Below are positions 36,275-44,872 of a stretch of DNA of 64,000 nt, piece by piece. A program made the position numbers and the translations under genes. Source of the stretch: VFZN01 sp963709325. GTDB lineage: Bacteria; Acidobacteriota; Vicinamibacteria; Vicinamibacterales; UBA2999. The number at the start of each line of letters is the position of its first letter. The stretch's first letter is position 1. Under the pieces are notes generated by a model. The model was not told the origin of the DNA. It saw only the letters and a program-made list of their open reading frames with translations, and searched no databases. The stretch covers positions 1,226,820 through 1,290,819 of the forward strand of contig CAVPVV010000001.1 of assembly GCA_963709325.1 (NCBI GenBank), written 5' to 3'.

Positions 36275-37143
36275 CAGTAGCCGCTGGCCTTCCCCGCCGG
36301 TGTGACGCCGCCGCGCGATTCCTTGACGATGCGTACGCCGGCGCTGGCGCCGATGCGGGTGGCGCCGGCGGCGACCATGGCCTGCAGCTGTTGCAGGTCG
36401 CGCACACCGCCCGACGCCTTGACGCCAAGTTCGTCGCCGACCACTCGCCGCATCAGCGCTACGTCGGCGGCAGTGGCGCCGCCGGGCCCGAATCCGGTCG
36501 AGGTCTTCACGAAGTCGGCGCCGGCCGCCTTCGCCAGCGTGCACGCGGTCACTTTCTCTTCGTCGGTGAGGAGCGCGGTTTCGATGATGACCTTGCTGGT
36601 GACTGCCCGCTCGGCGCATGCGCCAACCACCGCCCGGATGTCGTCGGTCACCAGCCGCACATCGCCGGACTTGAGCGAGCCGACATTGATGACCATGTCG
36701 ATCTCGGTCGCCCCGTCGAACATCGCACGCCGCGCTTCGTACTGTTTGACGTCGGGCGTCGTCGCTCCAAGCGGAAAGCCGACCACCGAGCAGACGCCGA
36801 CGCCGCTGCCGCGGAGCCGGCCTGCGGCGTGTGCCACCCATGTGGGATTCACGCAGACAGTCGCGAACTTCCACTCCGCGGCTTCGCGGCACAACTGGTC
36901 GATGTCGCTGGCGGTGGCGTCCGGCTTGAGCAGCGTGTGGTCGATCAGTCCGGCCACGCCGCGCTCGCCGCCCTGGTTGGCATGCAGCCCGAGCCGCGAC
37001 GCTCCGGCATCGAGCACGCCACGGACCTGGGTGGGACAGCACTCATAGGTGAAGCCATGACAGGCACAACGCGCCGGCGCTACCGCACCCGCGGCCACCA
37101 GCTCCTCCAGAATCAGTTCGATCACCCGTCGATAGTCGGTCAA
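36274..37143 (-). CDS. deoC: Deoxyribose-phosphate aldolase with N-terminal extension
   Basis: 289 aa, about 60 longer than typical DeoC. Residues 1-24 form an amphipathic helix (DYRRVIELILEELVAAG), followed by a Cys-rich segment (CACHGFTYECCP). The aldolase core starts near 66: IDHTLLKPDAT, FATVCVNPTWV, VCSVVGFPLGATT, EIDMVINVG and the Schiff-base motif VKTSTGFGPGG. It cleaves 2-deoxyribose-5-phosphate to acetaldehyde and glyceraldehyde-3-phosphate. The N-terminal helix resembles encapsulation peptides of microcompartment cargo (inference). It lies 3 bp after rpiB. Confidence 0.92.
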   Translation of the reverse strand: MTDYRRVIELILEELVAAGAVAPARCACHGFTYECCPTQVRGVLDAGASRLGLHANQGGERGVAGLIDHTLLKPDATASDIDQLCREAAEWKFATVCVNPTWVAHAAGRLRGSGVGVCSVVGFPLGATTPDVKQYEARRAMFDGATEIDMVINVGSLKSGDVRLVTDDIRAVVGACAERAVTSKVIIETALLTDEEKVTACTLAKAAGADFVKTSTGFGPGGATAADVALMRRVVGDELGVKASGGVRDLQQLQAMVAAGATRIGASAGVRIVKESRGGVTPAGKASGY

Positions 37144-37146
37144 GCT

Positions 37147-37773
37147 CTATCCCCGCTCCAGGCGATGGATCTTCGCCAGCCGGCGCAGATACCGCGGCTC
37201 CGTGGTCGGCGTGCCCAGAAACGTATCGACGATGCCAAGCGCCTCTTCAGCGCTCAGCAGAGTCGAACCGAGCGTCAAGACGTTCGCGCCGTTGTGCTCC
37301 CGGGCGTAGCGGGCCAGGGTCTTCGTCGAGCACATCGCGGCGCGGATGCCGTGGATCTTGTTTGCCGCAATCGCCGAGCCGAGCCCGGCGCCATCGATGA
37401 CGATACCCGCGTCCGCCTCCTTGCGGGCGACGAGCCGTGCCACCTGCGCGGCGATGTCCGGATAGTCCACGGCGTCGGCCGTGTCGGTTCCGACGTCGGC
37501 CACCGCCAGCCCTCGCGAGCGCAACGTGTCGCGCAGGCGGTTCTTCAGCGCTACCGACGTGTGGTCGCCGCCGACTGCGACGCGCCTGACATCCGCCACC
37601 GGCGCGAAGGATGCCACCTCCGGATCCAGGACCGAGGAGACGACGACGACGCGCCGTTCGCGCAGCGTGTCGTGAGCCAGCGGCGTGATGTGCCCACCCG
37701 GGGCGAGCGTAACCGTGCTGCCGCGCTCGAGCACCCGCGCGTCCGCCTCGGTGATGATGGTGAACGTTCTCAT
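37147..37773 (-). CDS. rpiB: RpiB/LacA-type isomerase with N-terminal extension
   Basis: 208 aa. Residues 1-62 are an extra segment (TEADARVLERGSTVTLAPGG, then HITPLAHDTLRERRV) of the kind found in front of microcompartment-associated enzymes. The RpiB core follows: VAVGGDHTSVALKNRLRDTL, VDYPDIAAQVARLV, GIVIDGAGLGSAIAANK, ARYAREHNGANVLTLG. The common catalytic Cys in G-[ST]-G is replaced (DGAGLG), so activity or sugar may differ. It probably isomerises a 5-carbon sugar phosphate. It is divergent from hpt by 23 bp. Confidence 0.85.
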   Translation of the reverse strand: MRTFTIITEADARVLERGSTVTLAPGGHITPLAHDTLRERRVVVVSSVLDPEVASFAPVADVRRVAVGGDHTSVALKNRLRDTLRSRGLAVADVGTDTADAVDYPDIAAQVARLVARKEADAGIVIDGAGLGSAIAANKIHGIRAAMCSTKTLARYAREHNGANVLTLGSTLLSAEEALGIVDTFLGTPTTEPRYLRRLAKIHRLERG

Positions 37774-37796
37774 CCGTGTGCTACGCTCCGTGCCGC

Positions 37797-38312
37797 ATGC
37801 CGCCGATCGTGCTCCTCGACCAGTCCGCCCTGGCCTCCCGGATTCGCGAGATGGCCACCGAGATTCGCGCCGCCCTCCCCAACGATGATATCCATTTCGT
37901 GTGCGTCCTGAAGGGGGCGTTCGTCTTCCTGTCGGACCTGATGCGCGCGCTCGATGATCGCGTCTCGTTGGACTTCATTGCCGTCTCGAGCTACGGCGAG
38001 AGCACGAAATCCTCCGGTGAGGTCCGCCTGGTGAAAGACGTGGACGCCAGCCTCGAAGGCCGTCACGTGGTGATCGTCGAGGACATCGTGGACACCGGCC
38101 TGACGCTTCACTACCTCCAGGACATCCTCCGGCGCCGCCAACCCGCGTCGCTCCGAACCGCGTGCCTGCTGAGCAAGCCGTCGCGACGGAAGGTGGACGT
38201 GCAGGTCGACTTCATCGGCTTCACCATCGACGATCGCTTTGTCGTCGGCTTCGGTCTCGACTACGCCGAGAAGTACCGCAATCTGCCTTACATCGGACTC
38301 CTCAACTCCTGA
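37797..38312 (+). CDS. hpt: Hypoxanthine phosphoribosyltransferase
   Basis: 171 aa from the ATG at 37797. It contains VCVLKGAFVFLSDLMRAL near residue 40, FIAVSSYGESTKSSG near 65 and the PRPP loop VVIVEDIVDTGLTL near 92. IGFTIDDRFVVGFGLDYAEKYRNLP is the purine-specific C-terminal signature. It salvages hypoxanthine and guanine to IMP and GMP. Neighbouring genes (deoC, rpiB, deaminase, upp) form a nucleoside/base salvage group. Confidence 0.95.
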   Translation: MPPIVLLDQSALASRIREMATEIRAALPNDDIHFVCVLKGAFVFLSDLMRALDDRVSLDFIAVSSYGESTKSSGEVRLVKDVDASLEGRHVVIVEDIVDTGLTLHYLQDILRRRQPASLRTACLLSKPSRRKVDVQVDFIGFTIDDRFVVGFGLDYAEKYRNLPYIGLLNS

Positions 38313-38320
38313 CCGCCCGG

Positions 38321-39760
38321 TCACTGCACGGCCTTTCGGACCTGGTCCGCGGCGGCGCGCGCGTCTTGGAGGACCTGCGCTTCCTTCAAGGTCGTGACCA
38401 CGCCGTCGCGCATCAGCACCTGACCGTTGACCATCGTCAGCACCACATCGTCACCGTGCGTCGTGTAGACAAGATGTGAGATCGGGTCGTACATCGGCAC
38501 CTGGCGCGGCGCGTCGGTACGAACCGCGATCAGGTCGGCGAGTTTGCCGGCTTCGATGGATCCGAGCCGCTGTTCCAACCCGAGCGCGCGGGCCCCTCCG
38601 ATCGTCGCCATCGCCAGCGCTTCCTTCGCCGGCACGACGCGCGGATCGTTCGACACCAGCTTGTGAAGAAAGGCGGCCTGCCGCATCGCCTCGAACATGT
38701 CGAGGTCGTTATTGCTCGCGGCGCCGTCGGTGCCGAGCCCGAGTTTCGCGCCCGCTTTCAGGTAGGCGGGCACCGGCGCTGTCCCGCTGGCCAGTTTCAT
38801 GTTGCTTTCGGGATTGTGCGAGATGCCGACGCCGCGCGCGACGAGCATCGACACTTCCTCCGGAGACACCCAGATCCCGTGCGCCGCAAGCGTGACCGGC
38901 GCCCAGAACTTGATGCTGTCGAGGAACGTCGCCGGCCGCTGCTTGTATTTCTCTTGCGCAATCTTCACCTCGTCCTGCGTTTCGGCGAGGTGGATCAGGA
39001 GCGGCACGCCGTGCTTCAACGCCAGGTCGCGCGAGGCCAGAAGCGTCGCCTGGTCGAGCGTGTACATGGCATGCGGCGCAACCGCGGGCGTGATCAACGG
39101 GTCGTTCTTGAAGCGCTGGATGAAGGCGTCGGTCCGCTGCAGACCTTCGGCCGGCGTTTTCGCGTCCGGAGCAGGAAACTGGATGATCGTCTGCCCCAAC
39201 ACGCCGCGCAGTCCCGCGGCCCTGGTCTCGGCGGCGATCTCCTCTTCGAAGTAATACATGTCCGCATACAGGGTTGTGCCCGAGCGGATCATTTCCAGCG
39301 CCGCGAGCCGGGTGCCGACGCGAACAAACTCCGGCGATACCGTCTTGGCCTCGGCCGGGAAGATGTACTTCTGCAGCCAGTCCATCAGTGCCAGGTCGTC
39401 CGCGAGCCCCCGGTACAGGACCATGGGAGCATGCGTATGCGTGTTGATCAGGCCGGGCAGGACGATGCGGCCGGCGAGGTCCAGACGTTGTCGTCCCCGG
39501 TATTTCGCAGCAATGGCCTGGGGGGTGTCCACGGCGACGATGTTCGTACCGTCAACGGCGACGCTGCCCGGCGACAGAACCCGGCCGCTGCCGTCCATCG
39601 TGACGACGATGGCGTTGTCGAGCACGAACGAGATGTCGGCAGCAGCGGTGGAAGATGCCTGAGGAGCCGACCCGGCCGGCGTGGGCGGCGATCCGCAGCC
39701 AGCGATCGAAAGCGTGAGTGCGAGTGAGAGAAAAACGCGGTCCGCTGCGCGGAGCTGCAT
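38321..39760 (-). CDS. Lipoprotein amidohydrolase, adenosine/SAH/MTA deaminase-like
   Basis: 479 aa from the ATG at 39760. A signal with lipobox LSIAGCGS predicts a lipid-anchored, extracytoplasmic enzyme. The amidohydrolase core carries the metal ligands: LPGLINTHTHAPMVLYRG, LLIHLAETQDEV, TLAAHGIWVS and LGTDGAASNNDLDMFEAM. This is the pattern of 5'-methylthioadenosine/S-adenosylhomocysteine deaminases and related ATZ/TRZ enzymes. Such deaminases are normally cytoplasmic, so the export signal is unusual. It lies between hpt and upp, facing hpt, and may deaminate external nucleosides or bases before uptake. Confidence 0.85.
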   Translation of the reverse strand: MQLRAADRVFLSLALTLSIAGCGSPPTPAGSAPQASSTAAADISFVLDNAIVVTMDGSGRVLSPGSVAVDGTNIVAVDTPQAIAAKYRGRQRLDLAGRIVLPGLINTHTHAPMVLYRGLADDLALMDWLQKYIFPAEAKTVSPEFVRVGTRLAALEMIRSGTTLYADMYYFEEEIAAETRAAGLRGVLGQTIIQFPAPDAKTPAEGLQRTDAFIQRFKNDPLITPAVAPHAMYTLDQATLLASRDLALKHGVPLLIHLAETQDEVKIAQEKYKQRPATFLDSIKFWAPVTLAAHGIWVSPEEVSMLVARGVGISHNPESNMKLASGTAPVPAYLKAGAKLGLGTDGAASNNDLDMFEAMRQAAFLHKLVSNDPRVVPAKEALAMATIGGARALGLEQRLGSIEAGKLADLIAVRTDAPRQVPMYDPISHLVYTTHGDDVVLTMVNGQVLMRDGVVTTLKEAQVLQDARAAADQVRKAVQ

Positions 39761-39819
39761 GGGCGCTGCCAATTCTACAATCACCGGAGCGATCAACCGA
39801 TTCGCGCTAGAGTATCGCC

Positions 39820-40440
39820 GTGCTGACCCTGGTCGATCACCCGGTCGCGCTCGACTGTCTTGCGCAGCTGCGCGACGTGACTACCCCTCCCGAACAGTTC
39901 CGTGTGCTGACCGAGCGGCTCACGCTCGTCCTCGGAGCGGCGGCGCTGTCGTCCTTGCCGCAGCGCGCGGTGCAGGTGACGACGCCGCTCGGTGTTGCCG
40001 ACGGCCGGCGAATCGACGGTGACGTGGTGATCGTACCGGTGCTGCGTGCTGGACTTTCGATGCTTCCTGGCATGTTGCAGCTCGTACCTCAGGCGCGTGT
40101 TGGCTTCGTCGGCCTGCGACGCGACGAGGAGACCGCCGTGTGCGCGCAGTATTTCGAGCGCCTGCCCGGCGAAATCGCCAAGAGTCACGTTGTTGTTGTG
40201 GACCCGATGCTGGCGACGGGCGGGAGTGCGGTCGCGGCGCTCGACCTGCTCTCCTCCGCCGGCGCGCGGGCCGTCTCGCTCGTCTGCGTTGTTGCCGCCC
40301 CCGAAGGCGTCAAGGCGGTGGAGCAGGCACACCCCAACGTCTCGATCTTCGCGCCGGTCGTGGACCGAGAACTGAACGCGCGGAAGTTCATCGTCCCCGG
40401 GCTCGGCGACTTCGGCGACCGACTGTACGGCACGGTGTAG
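39820..40440 (+). CDS. upp: Uracil phosphoribosyltransferase
   Basis: 206 aa from a GTG. Motifs: VIVPVLRAGLSMLPGM near residue 70, GFVGLRRDEET near 95, the PRPP loop VVVVDPMLATGGSAVAAL near 123, and C-terminal FIVPGLGDFGDRLYGTV, which is the uracil-binding end of the Upp family. It makes UMP from uracil and PRPP. It is divergent from the lipoprotein deaminase gene by 59 bp and completes the salvage group. Confidence 0.96.
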   Translation: MLTLVDHPVALDCLAQLRDVTTPPEQFRVLTERLTLVLGAAALSSLPQRAVQVTTPLGVADGRRIDGDVVIVPVLRAGLSMLPGMLQLVPQARVGFVGLRRDEETAVCAQYFERLPGEIAKSHVVVVDPMLATGGSAVAALDLLSSAGARAVSLVCVVAAPEGVKAVEQAHPNVSIFAPVVDRELNARKFIVPGLGDFGDRLYGTV

Positions 40441-40526
40441 CCGGAGGCCACGGCCAGCTCCGCTCAAGCGGGCGGCAGCCGGGTTGGCCGCGGCGGCTGT
40501 GATAGACTCAAGGGTCTCACCGGGCT

Positions 40527-40601
40527 GCGCGCTTGGCTCAGTGGTAGAGCATCGCCTTCACACGGCGGGGGTCCAAGGTTCGAATCCTTGAGCGCGCACC
40601 A
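40527..40601 (+). tRNA. tRNA-Val (anticodon CAC)
   Basis: The acceptor stem GCGCGCT pairs with AGCGCGC; discriminator A and an encoded CCA follow. The D arm is GCTCAGTGGTAGAGC. The anticodon arm TCGCC-TTCACAC-GGCGG gives CAC. The T arm is AAGGTTCGAATCCTT. TGATAGACT lies about 20 bases upstream and could be an extended -10 element. Confidence 0.94.
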
Positions 40602-40750
40602 TATAAGTTCTTATTCCACAGTATTTTAAAGCCGCTGACCTTTCCGGGACAACGGTTGCGATTTGATCCAGGGGTGCATTAGGGGTGCACTGGCGATGAT
40701 CATGGCTTTGGCGACGTCGAGTGTCTCCGGTCCTGAGTCCTTTCCGGTAC

Positions 40751-40978
40751 ATGCGTGACACACTCCGGAACTGGATGATGCGGAACCTGCCAAATATCGA
40801 GTGTTGGGATTGCGAGCCGGAGGACAACCGGTTTATGAAGTATGTCTTCATGGAAAGCGAGCGATCTGACGAGATCGGCCTGAACGACCCCATTTCCGTC
40901 GCCGTGTTCCAATGCGGGAAGTGCGGCAGGTACAGGCGTCAGGACTACGATCCGAAAGCCCCCGCGCTAAGTCGCTAG
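40751..40978 (+). CDS. Small putative zinc-ribbon protein
   Basis: 75 aa from the ATG at 40751 (a GTG at 40721 would add ten residues). Two Cys pairs, IECWDCEPE near residue 18 and FQCGKCGRYRR near 58, could bind one zinc ion. The segment between them is acidic and hydrophobic-alternating. It lies shortly after tRNA-Val in an otherwise gene-poor stretch that contains a tandem AGGGGTGCA pair (40671-40690). The family is not recognised; it may be a remnant of an element inserted at the tRNA. Confidence 0.4.
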   Translation: MRDTLRNWMMRNLPNIECWDCEPEDNRFMKYVFMESERSDEIGLNDPISVAVFQCGKCGRYRRQDYDPKAPALSR

Positions 40979-41255
40979 CTGCGTTAATCGTTCAGTGCAC
41001 GTGCCGAACAAATTCGAACGTCAGCGGCACAAACGAATACATCGCCGGTCGTCCGCAGGAGCTCGCGACGCGCCCGGTTCGGGATAATTCGACGCCTGCT
41101 CGGCGATCCCCACTTGGCGGCACAGGTCGCCGACCGGCGCCGCTTTCGGCTTGCTTGAGGATGGCGTGATCTGCTCGACGGAATGACGTTTCTTCTTCAC
41201 GGCTGCCTCCTGGCCGATTGGCCGGATTGGCCGCAGAACTCACATCCGAAGTGGC
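40979..41255. other. Gene-poor stretch
   Basis: Only short open frames with no family pattern are visible here. The repeated phrase GATTGGCCG occurs twice near 41217-41232. Confidence 0.5.
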
Positions 41256-43944
41256 CTAGTTTTCCCGGAGCCCTCCTTTTCTGGCGTCGGTCGCCACGTC
41301 CATGACCCAGATGTCGCCGTCGTCCTCTCGCCAGGTGAAATACAGATAACGACCATCGGTCGCAAAATTATTAGCGAGGTTTCCTCGCCGTCCTTCGAGC
41401 TGTGTAAGTCGAGAGACCTTTCCGTTGTCTAACGACAGCCTCCAGAAGTCATTTTTCTCTCGGGGCTGGTTGACATAGTAGTAAACCGATCGCCCATCAC
41501 GCGAGAAGCGTAGTGAATACACTTGCTCTCCGGCGGGGGACAGGAGCACGGGCTCACCGCCGTCTTTCGCAACCCGATAGAGCCTTTCCTGCCTCATGAC
41601 AACGAACCCGTGTCCGTCGGGTGCCCATTCGCCCGGATAGCCCGCCGTCAGGAAACGCGCGTCGCCTCCATTCGCATCCACAAGCCAGACACCTGGCTCC
41701 CCCGTTCTTATCGACCAGAACGCGATCTCGTGGCCATCGGGCGACCACGTCGGATCACCATCCTGCGCGGGGTTTGAGGTGAGCTGTCGCGCCGGACCGC
41801 CCCGGGACGGCATCACCCAGATGTCGCGGTTGCCACTGCGATACGCGTAGAACGCGATCTCGCGTCCGTCCGGCGACCAGCGCGGATCCCAGTCGGGCGT
41901 GGGGTCCGTCGTCAGCGGGGTCATCTCTCCACCTGTCGGGGGCAGCAGCCAGAGGTCCTGGTTGCCGCGTCGGTCCGAGCTGACGGCCAGGCGCGTGCCG
42001 TCTGGAGACACATCGACGAACTCGATGTAGGCGTGTTCCGAGGTCACCTGCTGTGCATCGGCCCACGTCGCCGGCCGGTCAGCAAGGATGGGCACTCGAA
42101 ACACGTTAGCGACCCATGCCCCACGCGCGTACGCGAGGCGTTTGCCATCGGGAGAAAACGCCGCGGAACGGATGCCGAGCCCCTGGGTGACGGCGAGCGG
42201 CTCCCCCACGGGCTGTCCGTCGTCGGCCACCGCCTGTTGCCAGAGGTCCATGCTCCCGCCGCGGTTCGAGATGTAGAAGACCTTGCGTCCATCTCGTGAC
42301 CAGGTGGGGCTCCGCACATTGGTCCGTCCGTCCGTGAGTGCAACCGGCTCTCCGCCGGAGGCCGGAATCGTCCAGAGGCGGGTGACCTCGGTGCCTCCCC
42401 GGTTTCCTTCGGCATACGCGAAGCGACGGCCGTCCGGGTTGATGCTCAGGTCCCAGATGTAATTCCCGTCGTGCCGCGGCAGCGCGACGCGCGTCGTCTC
42501 CAGGGTTTGGAGAGACAGGACGATCATGACGTTCTCGGCGCCCTGACGTACCGACACGAAGAGCGTGGTCCCATCCCTCGCCCACTGCGGCGCGCTCCAG
42601 TTGAGATTGTCGATCCCAGGCAATGAGAGAATGTTGCGCGGCGGTCCGCCAATCGCGGCCACCGTGTAAAGACCCCAGCTGCCGCCGCGATCCGAGAAGA
42701 AGGCGATCTCGCGTCCGTCGGGGGACCAGCTCGGCATGCGATCGTTCGCTGGCTGGTCTTTCGTCAGATTCACCGGCTCGCCGCCCCCGAGTTGCGCCAC
42801 CCAGATATCGTGATCGCCAATGTAGTTGTAGCCGGCTTTTCCCATCTGATACGCGAAGCGCTGGCCATCGGGAGACCAGGTCGGGTAGCTCTCCACATCC
42901 AGCGCAGACGTCACCTGCACGGCGTTTTGCAGACGCGGCACGGCGGGCACGCTCTGGCTCTCGCGACTCCTGAGCAGCCAGACGCCCGCGGTGACCGCGA
43001 CGAGTGCGGCCGCGACAATGGCCAGCGGCATTCTTCATCGAGCGATGACTTTCGTGCGCCGTGGACGGCTGTGGACAGGACGTCACCCGAGTCGACGTCT
43101 TGCTTCGTCTCTTCGAGACCGTGCCGGAGATCGATCGCCGACTGATATCGGTCGACGGGATTCTTCGCGAGGCAGCGATGCACCAGTCGCGCGAGCTCGC
43201 GAGGAATCGCGGGCTGCAGCTCGCTCACCGGGCGCGGCGTGTCCCTCAGAATCGAGGAGACGATGGAGGCGGCGTTGTCGCCACCGAACGGTCGTTCCCC
43301 GGTCAGCATCTCGTAGAACACGATGCCCAGCGAGAAGATGTCCGAACGCGCATCGACCGTCTTGCCTTCCGCCTGCTCGGGCGACATGTACGCGGGAGTC
43401 CCGACGATGTGGCCTTCCCGCGTCGCCGATCTGGGTCGGGAACTCGCCGCCGTCGCCCGACTCAAGACTCGGTGTCGCCTTGGCGAGGCCAAAGTCGAGC
43501 ACCTTCACGCGACCGTCCTCGCTGACCATGACGTTGGCCGGCTTGAGATCGCGGTGTGCGATGCCCTGCTGGTGCGCTGCCGACGACCGCATCCACCAGC
43601 GGGAATCGCGATCTCGAAGAACCTGCCGAGCGCAAAGCCCTTGTCGTGGCAGCATCTCTGCCAGCGTCTTCCCCTTCACCAGCTCCATCGTGATGAAGTG
43701 AATGCCGCCGGCCTCTTCGACCGAGTGCACCGTGACGATGTTGGGGTGGTTCAGCGCAGCGACGGCCTTGGCTTCTCGCGCAAACCGCGCTCGACGCTCG
43801 TCGTCGTCGGCCAGCGCCGGCGGCAGGACTCTTGAGCGCCACCTGGCGATCGAGCGTGGTGTCCTCGGCCAGATACACGTCGCCCATCCCACCGGAGCCG
43901 ATCTCGCGCCCGATTCGGTAGTGGCCGATCGTCTGGCCGATCAT
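41256..43944 (-). pseudogene. Ser/Thr protein kinase with PD40 propeller, frameshifted in the kinase domain
   Basis: The start MIGQTIGHYRIGREIGSGGMGDVYLAED and VALK are in one frame. A one-base insertion near 43831 moves the next part (FAREAKAVAALNHPNIVTVH, HRDLKPANVMV, VLDFGLAKATPS) to another frame. Further single-base shifts fall near 43650-43590, 43430 (before GHIVGTPAYMSPEQAEGK) and 43030, just before the membrane segment LAIVAAALVAVTAGVWLL. After that, about 590 codons of WD40-like repeats (YPTWSPDGQRFAYQ, PSWSPDGREIAFFSDR, PTWSPDGHEIAFWS) are intact. All kinase motifs can be reconstructed, so decay is recent or the indels are sequence errors. As read, no full kinase is made. Confidence 0.8.
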
Positions 43945-44367
43945 CAGGTTCCTTTTGTCAGCCCGAGGGTGCGGCCTAGTGTGACCGGTCGGAGGAGCCG
44001 GAGCAAGCGTGTAGCGAGCGCCGTTTCGCCGTTCCGTGATCGGTTGATGGGCACCTCCAGCGACACGATCGACTTCGGCCAGCGCTGCTCCTCGCGCCGA
44101 CCTCGGAGCTCGCTGCGTGCTCGGCGTGGTTGTCGATCCAAAAACCGTCGAGGTCCGGCGTTTCGAGGAACCGACAACCGCTGCTCGGTCGGTGCTCCTC
44201 CGGGAGCCGACCTAGCCGTGCGGTCTACACAACGGCGTTTATCGCGGGTAATGCAGGTCGAAGGCTGGAAGGCTTCGCCTTTCTGTTAGCAGCTCACGAT
44301 GTTCCCAACCGACGTCCATGACGATGATGTCGCCGCGCACAGCTCCCCGGACGCGTTTGGCGACGTG
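43945..44367. other. Intergenic stretch upstream of the frameshifted kinase
   Basis: I see no supported gene, RNA or strong hairpin. It should contain the leftward promoter of the kinase gene, but no clear -35/-10 pair is visible. Confidence 0.5.
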
Positions 44368-44754
44368 TCACTCAGAGGGCAACGATTCAGCGCGCCAGAC
44401 CGGACGACCGTTCACGAGAATCGCAGACACCATGTGCGGCTCCAATTTCATTTTATGGCTCCGCGCGGGAGACAGCTGCTCCTCGGGTTGAAGGTCGCGC
44501 ACTCGCAGGAAGATCAGACGGCCTTCTTCGATGCCCGCAAAGCTCATGCCCCCGAAACCGACCCGCGCAAAGCCGCCCGTGTCGTCAGCGACGACGATTT
44601 GGTCGGTGGGCAGAGACACTCTGACGCCGCTTGGAAAGATGACAAACGTGCCCGCCGGCCCATTCCGAACGATCGGGAACTGCGAGAGGAGGTCTCGTTC
44701 GCGATAGAGCAAGGTGTGGGGCGCGAACTCGATCAACAGGGGGACGTCGTCCAT
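44368..44754 (-). CDS. Small protein of unknown function
   Basis: 128 aa, beta-rich and without signal or membrane segment: LLIEFAPHTLLYRERDLLSQ, FVIFPSGVRVSLPTDQIV, GIEEGRLIFLRVRDLQPEEQ. The family is not recognised. A second frame from an ATG at 44857 (IPVIRLSDPARRAIHDAAVE) runs into it and may be a displaced N-terminus if one base is lost near 44750. It lies downstream of the SagB-like gene on the same strand. Confidence 0.45.
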   Translation of the reverse strand: MDDVPLLIEFAPHTLLYRERDLLSQFPIVRNGPAGTFVIFPSGVRVSLPTDQIVVADDTGGFARVGFGGMSFAGIEEGRLIFLRVRDLQPEEQLSPARSHKMKLEPHMVSAILVNGRPVWRAESLPSE

Positions 44755-44872
44755 GGCATCTCAGGTGATCCGTTAAGGGATCTCCGCCGGCCTCAACCGC
44801 AGCGTCGTGGATTGCCCGTCTCGCCGGGTCGCTCAGGCGGATCACCGGGATCTTCATCGCTCGGTCTCCAGA

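Noticed and set aside
36274..40440. A complete microcompartment operon
   Set aside because: No shell protein, aldehyde dehydrogenase or phosphotransacylase lies in the window. Only the enzyme extensions suggest the link.
40602..40720. Phage attachment site after tRNA-Val
   Set aside because: The tandem AGGGGTGCA words and the decayed zone to the right are suggestive. However, no duplicate of the tRNA 3' end and no integrase gene was found.
40558..40893. Minus-strand frame ending MVRAQGFEPWTPAV
   Set aside because: This is antisense tRNA-Val, another common false prediction. The rest of the frame has no family pattern.
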